A stretch of DNA of 64,000 bases from Amycolatopsis sp. NBRC 101858. Its GTDB lineage: Bacteria; Actinomycetota; Actinomycetes; Mycobacteriales; Pseudonocardiaceae. Where the stretch lies: positions 186,001 through 250,000 of the forward strand of contig NZ_BSTD01000008.1 in assembly GCF_030269325.1 (NCBI RefSeq), written 5' to 3'. Position 1 is the first letter of the stretch, and each line of letters begins with the position of its first letter. The position numbers and the translations under genes are program-made. Under the pieces are notes generated by a model that did no database searches, was not told the origin of the DNA, and worked only from the letters and a program-made list of their open reading frames with translations. Of the stretch, positions 7,949 to 16,770 are shown piece by piece.

Positions 7949-9841
7949 ATGACCAGTGCCACGTCGCGCAGCGACGCGAAACCCGGGCCGACGCCCGGAA
8001 CGCCCGGAGCACGTCCGAAGCCGGCGCCACCGGCGGGAACCCCGGTGCGCGTCACCGGCGCGCAGTCCCTCGTGCGCTCGCTCGAGGCGGTCGGCGCCGA
8101 GGTGGTCTTCGGCATTCCGGGCGGCACCATCCTGCCCGCCTACGACCCGCTGCTGGACTCGACGAAGGTCCGCCACATCCTGGTCCGCCACGAGCAGGGC
8201 GCCGGGCACGCCGCCACCGGCTACGCGCAGGCCACCGGCAAGGTCGGCGTCTGCATGGCGACCTCCGGTCCGGGCGCGACCAACCTGGTCACCCCGCTGG
8301 CCGACGCGAACATGGACTCCGTCCCGGTCGTGGCCATCACCGGGCAGCAGTCCCGGGCGCTGATCGGCACCGACGCGTTCCAGGAAGCCGACATCTGCGG
8401 CATCACCATGCCGATCACCAAGCACAACTTCCTCGTCACGGACCCGGCGGACATCCCGCGGACCATCGCCGAGGCGTTCCACCTGGCGTCCACGGGCCGA
8501 CCCGGCCCGGTGCTGGTGGACATCCCCAAGGACGTGCTGCAGGAGATGACCTCGTTCTCCTGGCCGACCGAGCTGCGGCTGCCGGGTTACCGCCCCACGC
8601 TGCGCCCGCACGGCAAGCAGGTCCGCGAAGCCGCGAAGCTCATCGCGAAGTCGCGCCGCCCGGTGCTGTACGTCGGCGGCGGCGTGATCAAGGCGGAGGC
8701 CCACGAGCAGCTGAAGCAGCTCGCCGAGCTGACCGGCATCCCCGTCGTCACCACGCTGATGGCGCGCGGCGCGTTCCCCGACTCGCACCCGCAGCACCTC
8801 GGCATGCCGGGCATGCACGGCACGGTCGCCGCCGTCGCCGCCATGCAGCGCGCCGACCTGCTGATCGCGCTCGGTGCCCGGTTCGACGACCGCGTCACCG
8901 GCCAGCTGTCGTCGTTCGCGCCGGACGCCTCGATCGTGCACGCCGACATCGACCCGGCCGAGATCTCCAAGAACCGCAAGGCCGACGTCCCGATCGTGGG
9001 CGACTGCAAGGAGATCATCGGCGAGCTGATCACCGCCGTGCAGACGGAGTTCGACCACGGCGGCAAGCCCGACCTCACCGACTGGTGGACCCAGGCCGAC
9101 GACTGGCGCAAGACCTACCCGGCCGGCTACGAGTGGCCGGATGACGGTTCGCTGTCGCCGCAGTACGTCATCGAGCGGATCGGCCAGCTCGTCGGCCCCG
9201 ACGCGGTGTACGCCGCCGGCGTCGGGCAGCACCAGATGTGGGCCGCGCAGTTCGTCAAGTACGAGAACCCGCGCACCTGGATCAACTCCGGCGGCCTCGG
9301 CACCATGGGCTACGCGGTGCCCGCGGCGATGGGCGCGCAGTTCGGCGTCCCCGGCACGCAGGTGTGGGCGATCGACGGCGACGGCTGCTTCCAGATGACC
9401 AACCAGGAGCTGGCCACCTGCGCCATCGAGGGCGCGCCGATCAAGGTCGCCGTCATCAACAACGGCAACCTGGGCATGGTCCGGCAGTGGCAGAACCTCT
9501 TCTACTCGGAGCGGTACTCCAACACCGACCTCGGCACGCACAAGCACCGCATCCCGGACTTCGTGCTGCTGGCCGAGGCCCTGGGCTGCGCCGGCCTGCG
9601 CTGCGAGACGAAGGAAGACGTCGACGCCACCATCCGCCGCGCGATGGAGATCAACGACCGCCCCGTCGTGATCGACTTCGTCGTGGGGAAGGATGCCCAG
9701 GTGTGGCCGATGGTCGCGGCCGGGACCGGCAACGACGAGATCATGGCGGTCCGGGGCATCCGGCCGCTGTTCGACGACGACGAGGTTTCGGTGGAGACGA
9801 CCGAGGCTGCCGCGGAAGCCGCTGGGGAAGGTGAGCGCTGA
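7949..9841 (+). CDS. ilvB: acetolactate synthase, large subunit
   Basis: A 630-residue ThDP-dependent enzyme that condenses pyruvate with pyruvate or 2-ketobutyrate, the first common step of Val/Leu/Ile synthesis. The catalytic glutamate is in 'RHEQGAGHAATGYA' (Glu at about 82), and the ThDP/Mg motif runs from 'IDGDGCFQMTNQEL' to 'INNGNLGMVRQWQ'. A Pro/Gly-rich N-terminal extension of about 30 residues precedes the core. The ATG at 7949 lies downstream of the attenuator terminator; upstream in-frame codons fall inside the terminator and are rejected. ilvN starts one base after the stop, so the two subunits are coupled. Confidence 0.97.
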   Translation: MTSATSRSDAKPGPTPGTPGARPKPAPPAGTPVRVTGAQSLVRSLEAVGAEVVFGIPGGTILPAYDPLLDSTKVRHILVRHEQGAGHAATGYAQATGKVGVCMATSGPGATNLVTPLADANMDSVPVVAITGQQSRALIGTDAFQEADICGITMPITKHNFLVTDPADIPRTIAEAFHLASTGRPGPVLVDIPKDVLQEMTSFSWPTELRLPGYRPTLRPHGKQVREAAKLIAKSRRPVLYVGGGVIKAEAHEQLKQLAELTGIPVVTTLMARGAFPDSHPQHLGMPGMHGTVAAVAAMQRADLLIALGARFDDRVTGQLSSFAPDASIVHADIDPAEISKNRKADVPIVGDCKEIIGELITAVQTEFDHGGKPDLTDWWTQADDWRKTYPAGYEWPDDGSLSPQYVIERIGQLVGPDAVYAAGVGQHQMWAAQFVKYENPRTWINSGGLGTMGYAVPAAMGAQFGVPGTQVWAIDGDGCFQMTNQELATCAIEGAPIKVAVINNGNLGMVRQWQNLFYSERYSNTDLGTHKHRIPDFVLLAEALGCAGLRCETKEDVDATIRRAMEINDRPVVIDFVVGKDAQVWPMVAAGTGNDEIMAVRGIRPLFDDDEVSVETTEAAAEAAGEGER

Positions 9842-9842
9842 G

Positions 9843-10349
9843 ATGAGCGTCCACACGCTGAGTGTCCTGGTCGAGAACAAGCCGGGTGTGCTCGCGCGCG
9901 TCTCGGGCCTGTTCTCCCGGCGCGGTTTCAACATCGAGTCCCTCGCCGTCGGGCCCACGGAGAACCCCGAGGTGTCCCGCATGACGATCGTGGTCGCCGT
10001 CGAAGAGCTACCGCTCGAGCAGGTGACCAAACAGCTCAACAAGCTGGTCAACGTGATCAAGATCGTCGAGCTGGAGCAGTCGACCGCCGTGCAGCGCGAA
10101 CTGCTGCTGGTCAAGGTCCGCGCCGACAACACCGTGCGCAGCCAGGTCCTCGAAACCGTCCAGCTCTTCCGGGCCAAGGTGGTGGACGTCTCTCCGGAGG
10201 CACTCACCGTCGAGGCCACCGGGACGTCCGACAAGATCGGTGCGTTGCTCCGGATGCTGGAGCCCTATGGCATCCGCGAACTCGTGCAGTCCGGCATGGT
10301 CGCGGTCGGACGCGGTGCGCGTTCGATCACCGCCACCTCACCGCGCTAG
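9843..10349 (+). CDS. ilvN: acetolactate synthase, regulatory small subunit
   Basis: A 168-residue protein. The N-terminal ACT domain is clear from 'MSVHTLSVLVENKPGVLARV' and 'FNIESLAVGPTE', and a C-terminal ALS-SS domain follows ('VRADNTVRSQVLETVQLFRA'). It binds valine and sets feedback inhibition and full activity of IlvB. The ATG at 9843 lies one base after the ilvB stop. ilvC follows after 35 bases, with a GGAAAGGAAG ribosome-binding stretch in between. Confidence 0.96.
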   Translation: MSVHTLSVLVENKPGVLARVSGLFSRRGFNIESLAVGPTENPEVSRMTIVVAVEELPLEQVTKQLNKLVNVIKIVELEQSTAVQRELLLVKVRADNTVRSQVLETVQLFRAKVVDVSPEALTVEATGTSDKIGALLRMLEPYGIRELVQSGMVAVGRGARSITATSPR

Positions 10350-10384
10350 AAGCAAGTAAGTCAGGAAAGGAAGCAGTAACCCCC

Positions 10385-11398
<1,014 letters not shown>

Positions 11399-11414
11399 TC
11401 TTCTTTCCAGGACG

Positions 11415-11449
11415 CTGAAGGGGACGCCCGCACCGGGCGTCCCCTTCAG
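11415..11449 (+). terminator. hairpin terminator after ilvC
   Basis: A perfect 15-bp stem (CTGAAGGGGACGCCC with its complement) closes a 5-base loop, 16 bases after the ilvC stop. There is no T run, as is usual for actinomycete terminators. Confidence 0.8.
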
Positions 11450-11482
11450 TGCGTTCGGTGGTCGTTTCGCTACGCTGGCCGC

Positions 11483-11749
11483 ATGAGCGATGACAAGGCG
11501 CACATCCGGCACCACCTGGACCTCTCGAAGGCGGAGTGGGTCCGGGCCGAGCCGGAGGGCGTCACGCTCGAAGAGGTCGTCGAATACGCGCACATCCCGC
11601 ACACCGACGGCGTCACCTACACCGCGATGCGGAAGTCGACCGACCCGGAGGGCGTGGTCCTCGTCTTCACCCCTTCCGAATGGGACGCGTTCCTCAAGGG
11701 CGTCCGCGACGGCGAGTTCGACCTCCCGGGAGACCTCGCGGAGGCCTAG
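11483..11749 (+). CDS. DUF397-like small protein
   Basis: An 88-residue acidic protein. The C-terminal part, 'YTAMRKSTDPEGVVLVFTPSEW' followed by 'DAFLKGVRDGEFD', is the hallmark of the DUF397 family, common in actinomycetes and normally next to XRE-type helix-turn-helix regulators. Here no such regulator is adjacent, so it is an orphan copy. It starts at ATG 11483 after the ilvC terminator and overlaps by 4 bases the 3' end of the convergent SnoaL-like gene. Function unknown. Confidence 0.75.
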   Translation: MSDDKAHIRHHLDLSKAEWVRAEPEGVTLEEVVEYAHIPHTDGVTYTAMRKSTDPEGVVLVFTPSEWDAFLKGVRDGEFDLPGDLAEA

Positions 11750-12609
11750 ACCTTCGTCGCCAGCTCGGGAATCGCGCCGAGGTCCCCGGCGATGCCGAGG
11801 TGGTCGCCGTAGTCGCGGGACTCGACGACCAGGCCGTCGCGCACGCGCATCGAGAAGATGTTGGCGATCCGCACCGGCTTCCCGCCGTATTCGCCCTGGT
11901 AGGCGAACTCGCCGATCAGCACCTCCGGATCGGTGCCGTGGTAGGTGACCAGGTCCGCGACGGCGAAGCCGGGGTTCAGCGCCTTGCCCGCCTGGAAGTG
12001 CTCGCGGATGTCGGCGCGCGTGCGCGATGCCGTCGACCCCGGCAGGAACGGGTGCGTCACGTGCGTTTCTTCCGCGTACAGGTCCGGAAGTTCGTCCCAG
12101 CGCCCGCCGGCCACGCCGTGCACCAGCTTTTCGAACACCGTGCCCGCGCTCTCCGGCGTGACCGGTGAGAGTTCTCGGGGCGGTGCCTGCTCGTAGGCCT
12201 TGACCAGCTGGTCGACGCCGTCGCGGATGACGGCCAGCCGCAGGTAGTCGTGGTAGTCGCGGGAATGGACGATCAGGCCGTCGCGGACGCGCAGCACCTG
12301 GATGTTGGCCGTCGTGGTCGTCCGGCCGGTTTCGACGGACTCGGCGTCGTAGTCGTATTCGGCGACGATCACCTCGGGGTCCGTGGTCTCGTGGACGACC
12401 ACGTTCTTGCGCTTGAGCCGCACCGCGCCGGCGAGGACGCCGGTGAACCGCTCGTGGACGGCGTCGCGGCCGGTCAGGCGCGTCGGCCGCGGCACGGCCT
12501 GGGGGTGCTCGACGACGGTGTCTTCGGCGTAGAGCGCGGAAAGCTCGCCGAACCGTCCTTCGCTGATGCCGTCGGACAGGGCGTCGAACACTTCATGGGG
12601 TTCGGTCAT
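11746..12609 (-). CDS. tandem SnoaL-like (NTF2 fold) protein
   Basis: A 287-residue protein that looks like two NTF2-fold units in tandem. The first runs from about residue 1 to 135 ('FDALSDGISEGRFGELSALYAEDTV'... in pieces, ending 'LIVHSRDYHDYLRL'). The second runs from about 155 to 280 and repeats the layout ('ELPDLYAEETHVTHPF', ending 'LVVESRDYGDHLGIAG'). Such folds act as small-molecule isomerases, hydrolases or binding proteins; no substrate can be named. The ATG at 12609 gives a clean N-terminus after a GGAGG site. A perfect 20-bp inverted repeat just upstream suggests regulator control. Confidence 0.75.
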   Translation of the reverse strand: MTEPHEVFDALSDGISEGRFGELSALYAEDTVVEHPQAVPRPTRLTGRDAVHERFTGVLAGAVRLKRKNVVVHETTDPEVIVAEYDYDAESVETGRTTTTANIQVLRVRDGLIVHSRDYHDYLRLAVIRDGVDQLVKAYEQAPPRELSPVTPESAGTVFEKLVHGVAGGRWDELPDLYAEETHVTHPFLPGSTASRTRADIREHFQAGKALNPGFAVADLVTYHGTDPEVLIGEFAYQGEYGGKPVRIANIFSMRVRDGLVVESRDYGDHLGIAGDLGAIPELATKV

Positions 12610-12627
12610 GGGTCCTCCCAGTGGGCA

Positions 12628-12677
12628 AAACGGAGTCTGTAGTCCGTCTCCGAAGATACGGACTACAGACTCCGTTT
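12628..12677. promoter_or_regulatory. 20-bp perfect inverted repeat: operator and/or terminator
   Basis: Arms at 12628-12647 and 12658-12677 are exact complements, 10 bases apart. The site sits between the stop of the ankyrin gene and the start of the SnoaL-like gene, both on the minus strand. Each arm holds an imperfect dyad, CGGAGTCTGTAGTCCG, like a TetR-type operator. Read on the minus strand the stem is followed by TTTT, so it could also end the ankyrin transcript. Both roles are inference. Confidence 0.6.
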
Positions 12678-12679
12678 GT

Positions 12680-14008
12680 CTACAGGGTGCGGAGGAGGTC
12701 CCCGGCGGCCGGCTGCTCGCACACGTCGGCCCACTTCTCCGGCGTGCTGTGGAAGATCCCGTCCTGAGCATCGAGGTCGGCGCCGTTCTCGACGAGGACG
12801 CGGATCGCGTCCAGGTGCCCGGACTGCGCGGCGAGGTGCAGGGCCGTGACGCCTTCGCCGTGGTTCGGGCCGCCGAAGGTGCCGGCGTGGTTCACGGCGG
12901 CGCCGAGGTCGAGGAGCGTGCGGATCGCGGTGACCCGCCCGGTCGCCGCCGCCCAGGCCAAAGCCGTGCCGCGGTAGACGTCGGCGTCCACCTCGGCACC
13001 CCGGGCGACGAGCGTGCGGAGGGCTTCGGCGCGGTCGTTGCGGGCCGCCCAGGCCAGGGCTTCGTTCTTGGCCTCGGCGGGGTCGTCCTCCGGGTGCCAG
13101 GCCGGGAAACCGCTGTGCGGGCGGTAAAAGCCCCGGTGTGCGCCGGCCGCGGGGTGGCCCGGTCGCAGCAGTTCGTCGAGCAGGCCGGCGTCGCCGAGCC
13201 CGGCCGCGACGCGCAGGTTGCCGGGCGCCCGGCTGTGGGGCGCCAGCTTCTCCGCGGCCTCGCGGTGGCCCCAGAACAGCGCGACGACCAGGGGAGTGCC
13301 GCCGTCGCCGCGAGCCGAGACGTCGACCGGGGCGCCCGCGTCCAGCAGCATGTCGAGCAGGAGCGGGAGGTTGCTGTAGGCGGCCTGGTGCAGCGGGGTC
13401 CAGCCGTGGACGTTGCCGCGGGCCGGATCGGCGCCGTGGTCGAGGAGGACGCGGGTGAGCCGTTCGTCGCAGGTGGCGCCGGCCATGCCGAGGAGGTCGT
13501 TGCCGTTGGTGCCGCGCGCGGTGATGAGGCCGGGGAACTCTTCGAGGAGCCTGGCGAGATCCTCGACGTCGCGTGCTTCGACGGCGCGGTAGGCACGGGC
13601 GAACGGTTCACCGCTGTCCACAAGGGACTTGATGTGGGTGCGAAGTCCCTGCCAGGAAACGAAACCGTGTTCGCGGGCGACGACCGCGCGGGCGCCGTCC
13701 CGGGTGAGCGGCTGGCCCCAGCGCTCGAACGGCTCTCGCGCGCCGGGTGTCTCGTCCTCGGCCGAGGCGAGCAGGCCGAGCGCGCGTTCGGCGTAGTAGT
13801 GGACGTCCTGGTGGTACGGGTGCTGCAGGTTCTCGCCGTGTTCCGTGACGCGCCGGACGTACGCCTGGAGTTTCGGCCAGCTCGGGAAGCCGTGGTCGCG
13901 GGCGATCCGGAACTGCGCTTCGAAGAGCTTGACGCCCTCGGCGCGCGCGAGGTCCTTCGCGCGCTTGCGGAGCTGGTCCAGGCTGGGTTTGGCGGGCAAC
14001 GTGCCCAT
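12680..14008 (-). CDS. ankyrin-repeat protein
   Basis: A 442-residue protein. Residues 1-140 resemble the helical domain often preceding ankyrin repeats in actinomycetes ('LDQLRKRAKDLARAEG', then two similar 'HGFPSWPKLQAYV' and 'HGFVSWQGLRTHI' units). From about 160 on come ankyrin repeats with recognisable cores: 'GWTPLHQAAYSNLPLLLDMLLDAGA' type, 'GTALAWAAATGRVTAIRTLLDLGA' type and 'GVTALHLAAQSGHLDAIRVLVENGAD' type (each shortened or noted as pattern). These form protein-binding surfaces; the partner is unknown. The ATG at 14008 follows a GGAGG site. Confidence 0.85.
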   Translation of the reverse strand: MGTLPAKPSLDQLRKRAKDLARAEGVKLFEAQFRIARDHGFPSWPKLQAYVRRVTEHGENLQHPYHQDVHYYAERALGLLASAEDETPGAREPFERWGQPLTRDGARAVVAREHGFVSWQGLRTHIKSLVDSGEPFARAYRAVEARDVEDLARLLEEFPGLITARGTNGNDLLGMAGATCDERLTRVLLDHGADPARGNVHGWTPLHQAAYSNLPLLLDMLLDAGAPVDVSARGDGGTPLVVALFWGHREAAEKLAPHSRAPGNLRVAAGLGDAGLLDELLRPGHPAAGAHRGFYRPHSGFPAWHPEDDPAEAKNEALAWAARNDRAEALRTLVARGAEVDADVYRGTALAWAAATGRVTAIRTLLDLGAAVNHAGTFGGPNHGEGVTALHLAAQSGHLDAIRVLVENGADLDAQDGIFHSTPEKWADVCEQPAAGDLLRTL

Positions 14009-14163
14009 GGTGCCTCCTTCCCTCGACGCCCGTGGTCCGCCGGCACCGGGCAGGAAAGAAGGTGCGGAGCTGGTGGTGCGGTGCTGCGGGGGTGGGCTCG
14101 GCCCTTTCCGCGGACGGGACGCGGCCCTCACCGCGTCCCGCCACCCTACCGCTGTGTGAAGGA

Positions 14164-14290
14164 AGGGTCATCTCGCGTGATTGGAGGGTCGACTCGCGTG
14201 ATTGAAGGGTCGACACGGCAAAGTGGCTGTGTCGTCGCCGCAATCACGCGTGTCGACTCCCGGATCACGCGTGTCGACCCTCTGGTCACG
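14164..14290. repeat. cluster of 21-bp repeats, inverted arrangement
   Basis: Short units of about 21 bases with the form TCGCGTGATTGGAGGGTCGAC occur two or three times on the left; on the right, units in the opposite orientation carry ATCACGCGTGTCGAC. A centre near 14215-14240 separates the two orientations. The cluster ends at the stop of the luciferase-like gene. It shares the frame TCGCGTnnnnnGnGGGTCG with the larger cluster near 52.4 kb, so the two appear to be one repeat family. The region 14009-14163 holds nothing else that I recognise. Confidence 0.75.
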
Positions 14291-15098
14291 GGAGGAGGTC
14301 GGCTAGGCGGCGGTAGGAGTCCGGTTTGCGGGCCAGGACCTGGACGCAGACGTGGTCGGCGCCCGCGTCGAGGTGGGCTCGGATCCGGTCGGCCGCCGCC
14401 TGTTCGCCCGTTGCGACGATGGCGTCGACCAGGCGGTCGCTGCCGCCGTCGGCCAGGTCCTCGTCCGTGAAGCCGAGCCGGCGCAGGTTGGCCTGGTGGT
14501 GCGGGGCCTGCCGGACGTACAGCTCCACGTGCTTCCGGGCGACCGCCGGGTCGGCGTCCAGGACCACCGCCTGCTCGACCGCCAGGTACTTGCCCGGCCC
14601 GAGCCGTTCCCGGGCCAGTGCCGTGTGCTCCGGCGGGACGAAGTACGGGTGGGCGCCGTCGGCGCGTTCGGCCGCCAGGCCCAGGAGCTTCGGGCCCAGC
14701 GCCGCGAGCACCCGCCGCGGCCGCGGCACCGGCTGGGGCAGCCCGGGCAGCTCGGCCGCGTCCATCCCGTCGAGGTACTCGCGCAACGCCGTCAGCGGCC
14801 GCGCGCCCGGCCGGTGCCCGCCCAGCCCGGCGATGAACCGGCCCGGGTAGGCCTCGCCCAGCGCGCGGACGGCGCCTTCCGCGGCCAGCGGGGAACGCTG
14901 GTCGAACCGCGCGACACCGGTGGCGATCGTCAGCTTCGACGTCGCCGCCAGGAGCAGCGCCGCCTGGGCGAACGCCTCCCGCCCGGCGTATTCGCCGAAC
15001 CAGATCGCGTCGAAGCCCAGCTCCTCGACCTCGGCGGCCGTCTCGCGCAGGACGCCGACCGGGTCGCCGTCGAAGAACCGCCAGATCCCGACGCTCAC
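14286..15098 (-). CDS. luciferase-like (LLM class) F420-dependent oxidoreductase
   Basis: A 270-residue TIM-barrel flavin/F420 oxidoreductase of the LLM class. Features are 'EELGFDAIWFGEYAGRE' near the N-terminus, 'GVARFDQRSPLAAEGAVRAL', and the 'YPGRFIAGLGGHRPG' turn. 'ADGAHPYFVPPEHT' and 'GADHVCVQVLARKP' match the family's F420-binding and C-terminal barrel strands. It overlaps the start of its paralogue by 4 bases and lies downstream of it, so the pair is one operon. The organism makes F420 (cofC is in this window). The substrate is unknown. Confidence 0.85.
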   Translation of the reverse strand: MSVGIWRFFDGDPVGVLRETAAEVEELGFDAIWFGEYAGREAFAQAALLLAATSKLTIATGVARFDQRSPLAAEGAVRALGEAYPGRFIAGLGGHRPGARPLTALREYLDGMDAAELPGLPQPVPRPRRVLAALGPKLLGLAAERADGAHPYFVPPEHTALARERLGPGKYLAVEQAVVLDADPAVARKHVELYVRQAPHHQANLRRLGFTDEDLADGGSDRLVDAIVATGEQAAADRIRAHLDAGADHVCVQVLARKPDSYRRLADLLP

Positions 15099-15994
15099 CG
15101 GAGCACCGCCGGGGCCAGCTCCAGCAGAAGGTCCACAGTGGACTCGAAGGTCGCCGCGGACGGGGTCAGCAGCACGTGGTCCGCGCCCGCGTCGAGGAGT
15201 TCGTCCAGGCGCTTCGCGATGGTTCCGGCGTCACCCCACAGGACGAGGTCGTCGACGAACCGGTCGCTCGGGCCGACGATGTCGGCGTCGGTGTAGCCGA
15301 GCCGTTTCCAGCCCGCCAGGTAGACCGTGACGGAGTATTCGCGCGACTGCGCCACGCGCCGCCGGACGCTCTCCCGGGCGTCCTCGCGGGTGCCGAGCAG
15401 CACGGTCTGCTGCGGGATCAGCAGCTTGTCCGGCCCGAGGATTTCGCGGGCGTACGGGGTGTGCGAGACCGGCTGGGCGAACGGGTGTGCGCCGTCGGCG
15501 TGGTCGCGCGACAGCTCCAGCATCTTCGGCCCGACGGCGGCCAGTACGCGCGGAAACGCGACCGGAGAAGGGTTTTCGGCCGCCGCCGCGTCCATTTCGG
15601 ACAGATACGCGCGCATCCGGTCGATCGGCCGGTACTCCTCGCCGAGCTTGGTGGCCTGGAAAGCGTGCCCGATGCCGACGCCGAGCACGAACCGGCCGGG
15701 GTGGGCCCGGGCGAGCGTGGCGCCGCCCTTTTCGGTGGTCACCCCGCGCCGCAGCCAGGTGTTGGCGATGCCGGTGCCGAGCACGACGTCCGGCACCGAA
15801 GCGAGCAGGTCGCCGAAGTGGGCGAACACCTCGCGGGTGCCGGGTCCTTCGCCGCTCCAGACCGAGCGGTAGCCGGCGCCGGCGAGCCGGCGGGTGCCCG
15901 CGCGCTCGACGTCCGGGGGTGGTTGCAGGGGCGCGCTCGGCAACCAGGCGCCGATCGCGCCGAGCCGGGCACGCGTGTCTTCGACCAGGGTCAT
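15095..15994 (-). CDS. luciferase-like (LLM class) F420-dependent oxidoreductase
   Basis: A 299-residue paralogue of the next gene in the operon. 'AGYRSVWSGEGPGTREVFAHFGD', cut here as pattern, and 'GTGIANTWLRRGVTTEKGGA', 'HPGRFVLGVGIGHAFQ' and 'DGAHPFAQPVSHTPYAREIL' match F420-dependent LLM oxidoreductases. It starts at ATG 15994 and faces the TetR gene across an 87-base spacer that carries a strong inverted repeat. This layout suggests the TetR represses the operon, whose products may act on a xenobiotic or a secondary metabolite. Confidence 0.85.
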   Translation of the reverse strand: MTLVEDTRARLGAIGAWLPSAPLQPPPDVERAGTRRLAGAGYRSVWSGEGPGTREVFAHFGDLLASVPDVVLGTGIANTWLRRGVTTEKGGATLARAHPGRFVLGVGIGHAFQATKLGEEYRPIDRMRAYLSEMDAAAAENPSPVAFPRVLAAVGPKMLELSRDHADGAHPFAQPVSHTPYAREILGPDKLLIPQQTVLLGTREDARESVRRRVAQSREYSVTVYLAGWKRLGYTDADIVGPSDRFVDDLVLWGDAGTIAKRLDELLDAGADHVLLTPSAATFESTVDLLLELAPAVLR

Positions 15995-16015
15995 CCTCGT
16001 TCCCTCCAGTAATGT

Positions 16016-16052
16016 GAGGCTGCCTCCGGTTAATATACGGAGGCAGCCTCCG
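16016..16052. promoter_or_regulatory. TetR operator pair in the divergent promoter
   Basis: GAGGCTGCCTCCG (16016-16028) and its exact complement CGGAGGCAGCCTC (16038-16050) are 9 bases apart. The right arm extends to CGGAGGCAGCCTCCG (16038-16052), itself a 7-1-7 palindrome. The spacer holds TTAATATA, a likely -10 element. The site sits between the divergent TetR and LLM genes and is well placed for autoregulation and repression of both. Confidence 0.7.
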
Positions 16053-16081
16053 ATTGGCTACCCGGTAGGGTCGGAAGGGCG

Positions 16082-16645
16082 ATGACCGAAGTCAAGCCGA
16101 TGCGCGCGGACGCCCGCCGCAACTACGAACGCCTCCTCGAGGAGGCGCAGCGCGCCTTCGCCGAACACGGCGTCGAGGCGTCGCTGGAAGACATCGCGCG
16201 CCGCGCCGGGGTCGGCATCGGCACGCTCTACCGGCACTTCCCGACCCGGGAGGCCCTGCTCGAAACCCTGCTGCGCGCCCGGTTCGACGCGCAGGCCGAG
16301 CGGGCGCGTGAACTGCTCACCCACTCCGAGCCGCTGACCGCGCTGCAGACCTGGCTGGCCGGGCTCGGCGACGCCACCGGCACGTTCCGCGGCCTGGTGG
16401 AGCTCACCGCCGACGCGCTCAGCGACGAATCATCCCGTTTGTACGCGTCGTGCCACGCTATGCGCGAAGCTGGTTCCCATCTGGTGGAACGCGCGAAAAA
16501 AGAAGGCGCACTACGCAAGGACGTGACGACTCACGAGCTCCTTCTCTTGCTGCACGCGGCATCCTGGGCGGGTGGCCACCTCCCCGGCCCTGGCGGCATG
16601 CAACGCCTCCTGGCGCTTGTTTTCGAGGGATTACGAGTGAGTTAA
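16082..16645 (+). CDS. TetR family regulator
   Basis: A 187-residue repressor. The N-terminal TetR DNA-binding domain is clear: 'ADARRNYERLLEEAQRAFAE', then 'SLEDIARRAGVGIGTLYRHFPTRE' (shortened pattern) at about residues 35-58. The C-terminal ligand domain is helical. It is divergent from the two LLM oxidoreductases with shared operators in between, so it most likely controls them and itself. The inducer is unknown. Confidence 0.92.
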   Translation: MTEVKPMRADARRNYERLLEEAQRAFAEHGVEASLEDIARRAGVGIGTLYRHFPTREALLETLLRARFDAQAERARELLTHSEPLTALQTWLAGLGDATGTFRGLVELTADALSDESSRLYASCHAMREAGSHLVERAKKEGALRKDVTTHELLLLLHAASWAGGHLPGPGGMQRLLALVFEGLRVS

Positions 16646-16770
16646 CACCGTGGGAAGCCAGGGGGCGGTCCAGCGGGTTAAACTCCGCCTCGACCGGGGC
16701 ACAACGACGTGCACAGACCGTTTGTCGACACACAGCGTCCTGGAAGTGACCAGATAGTGGGAGTCGCATC

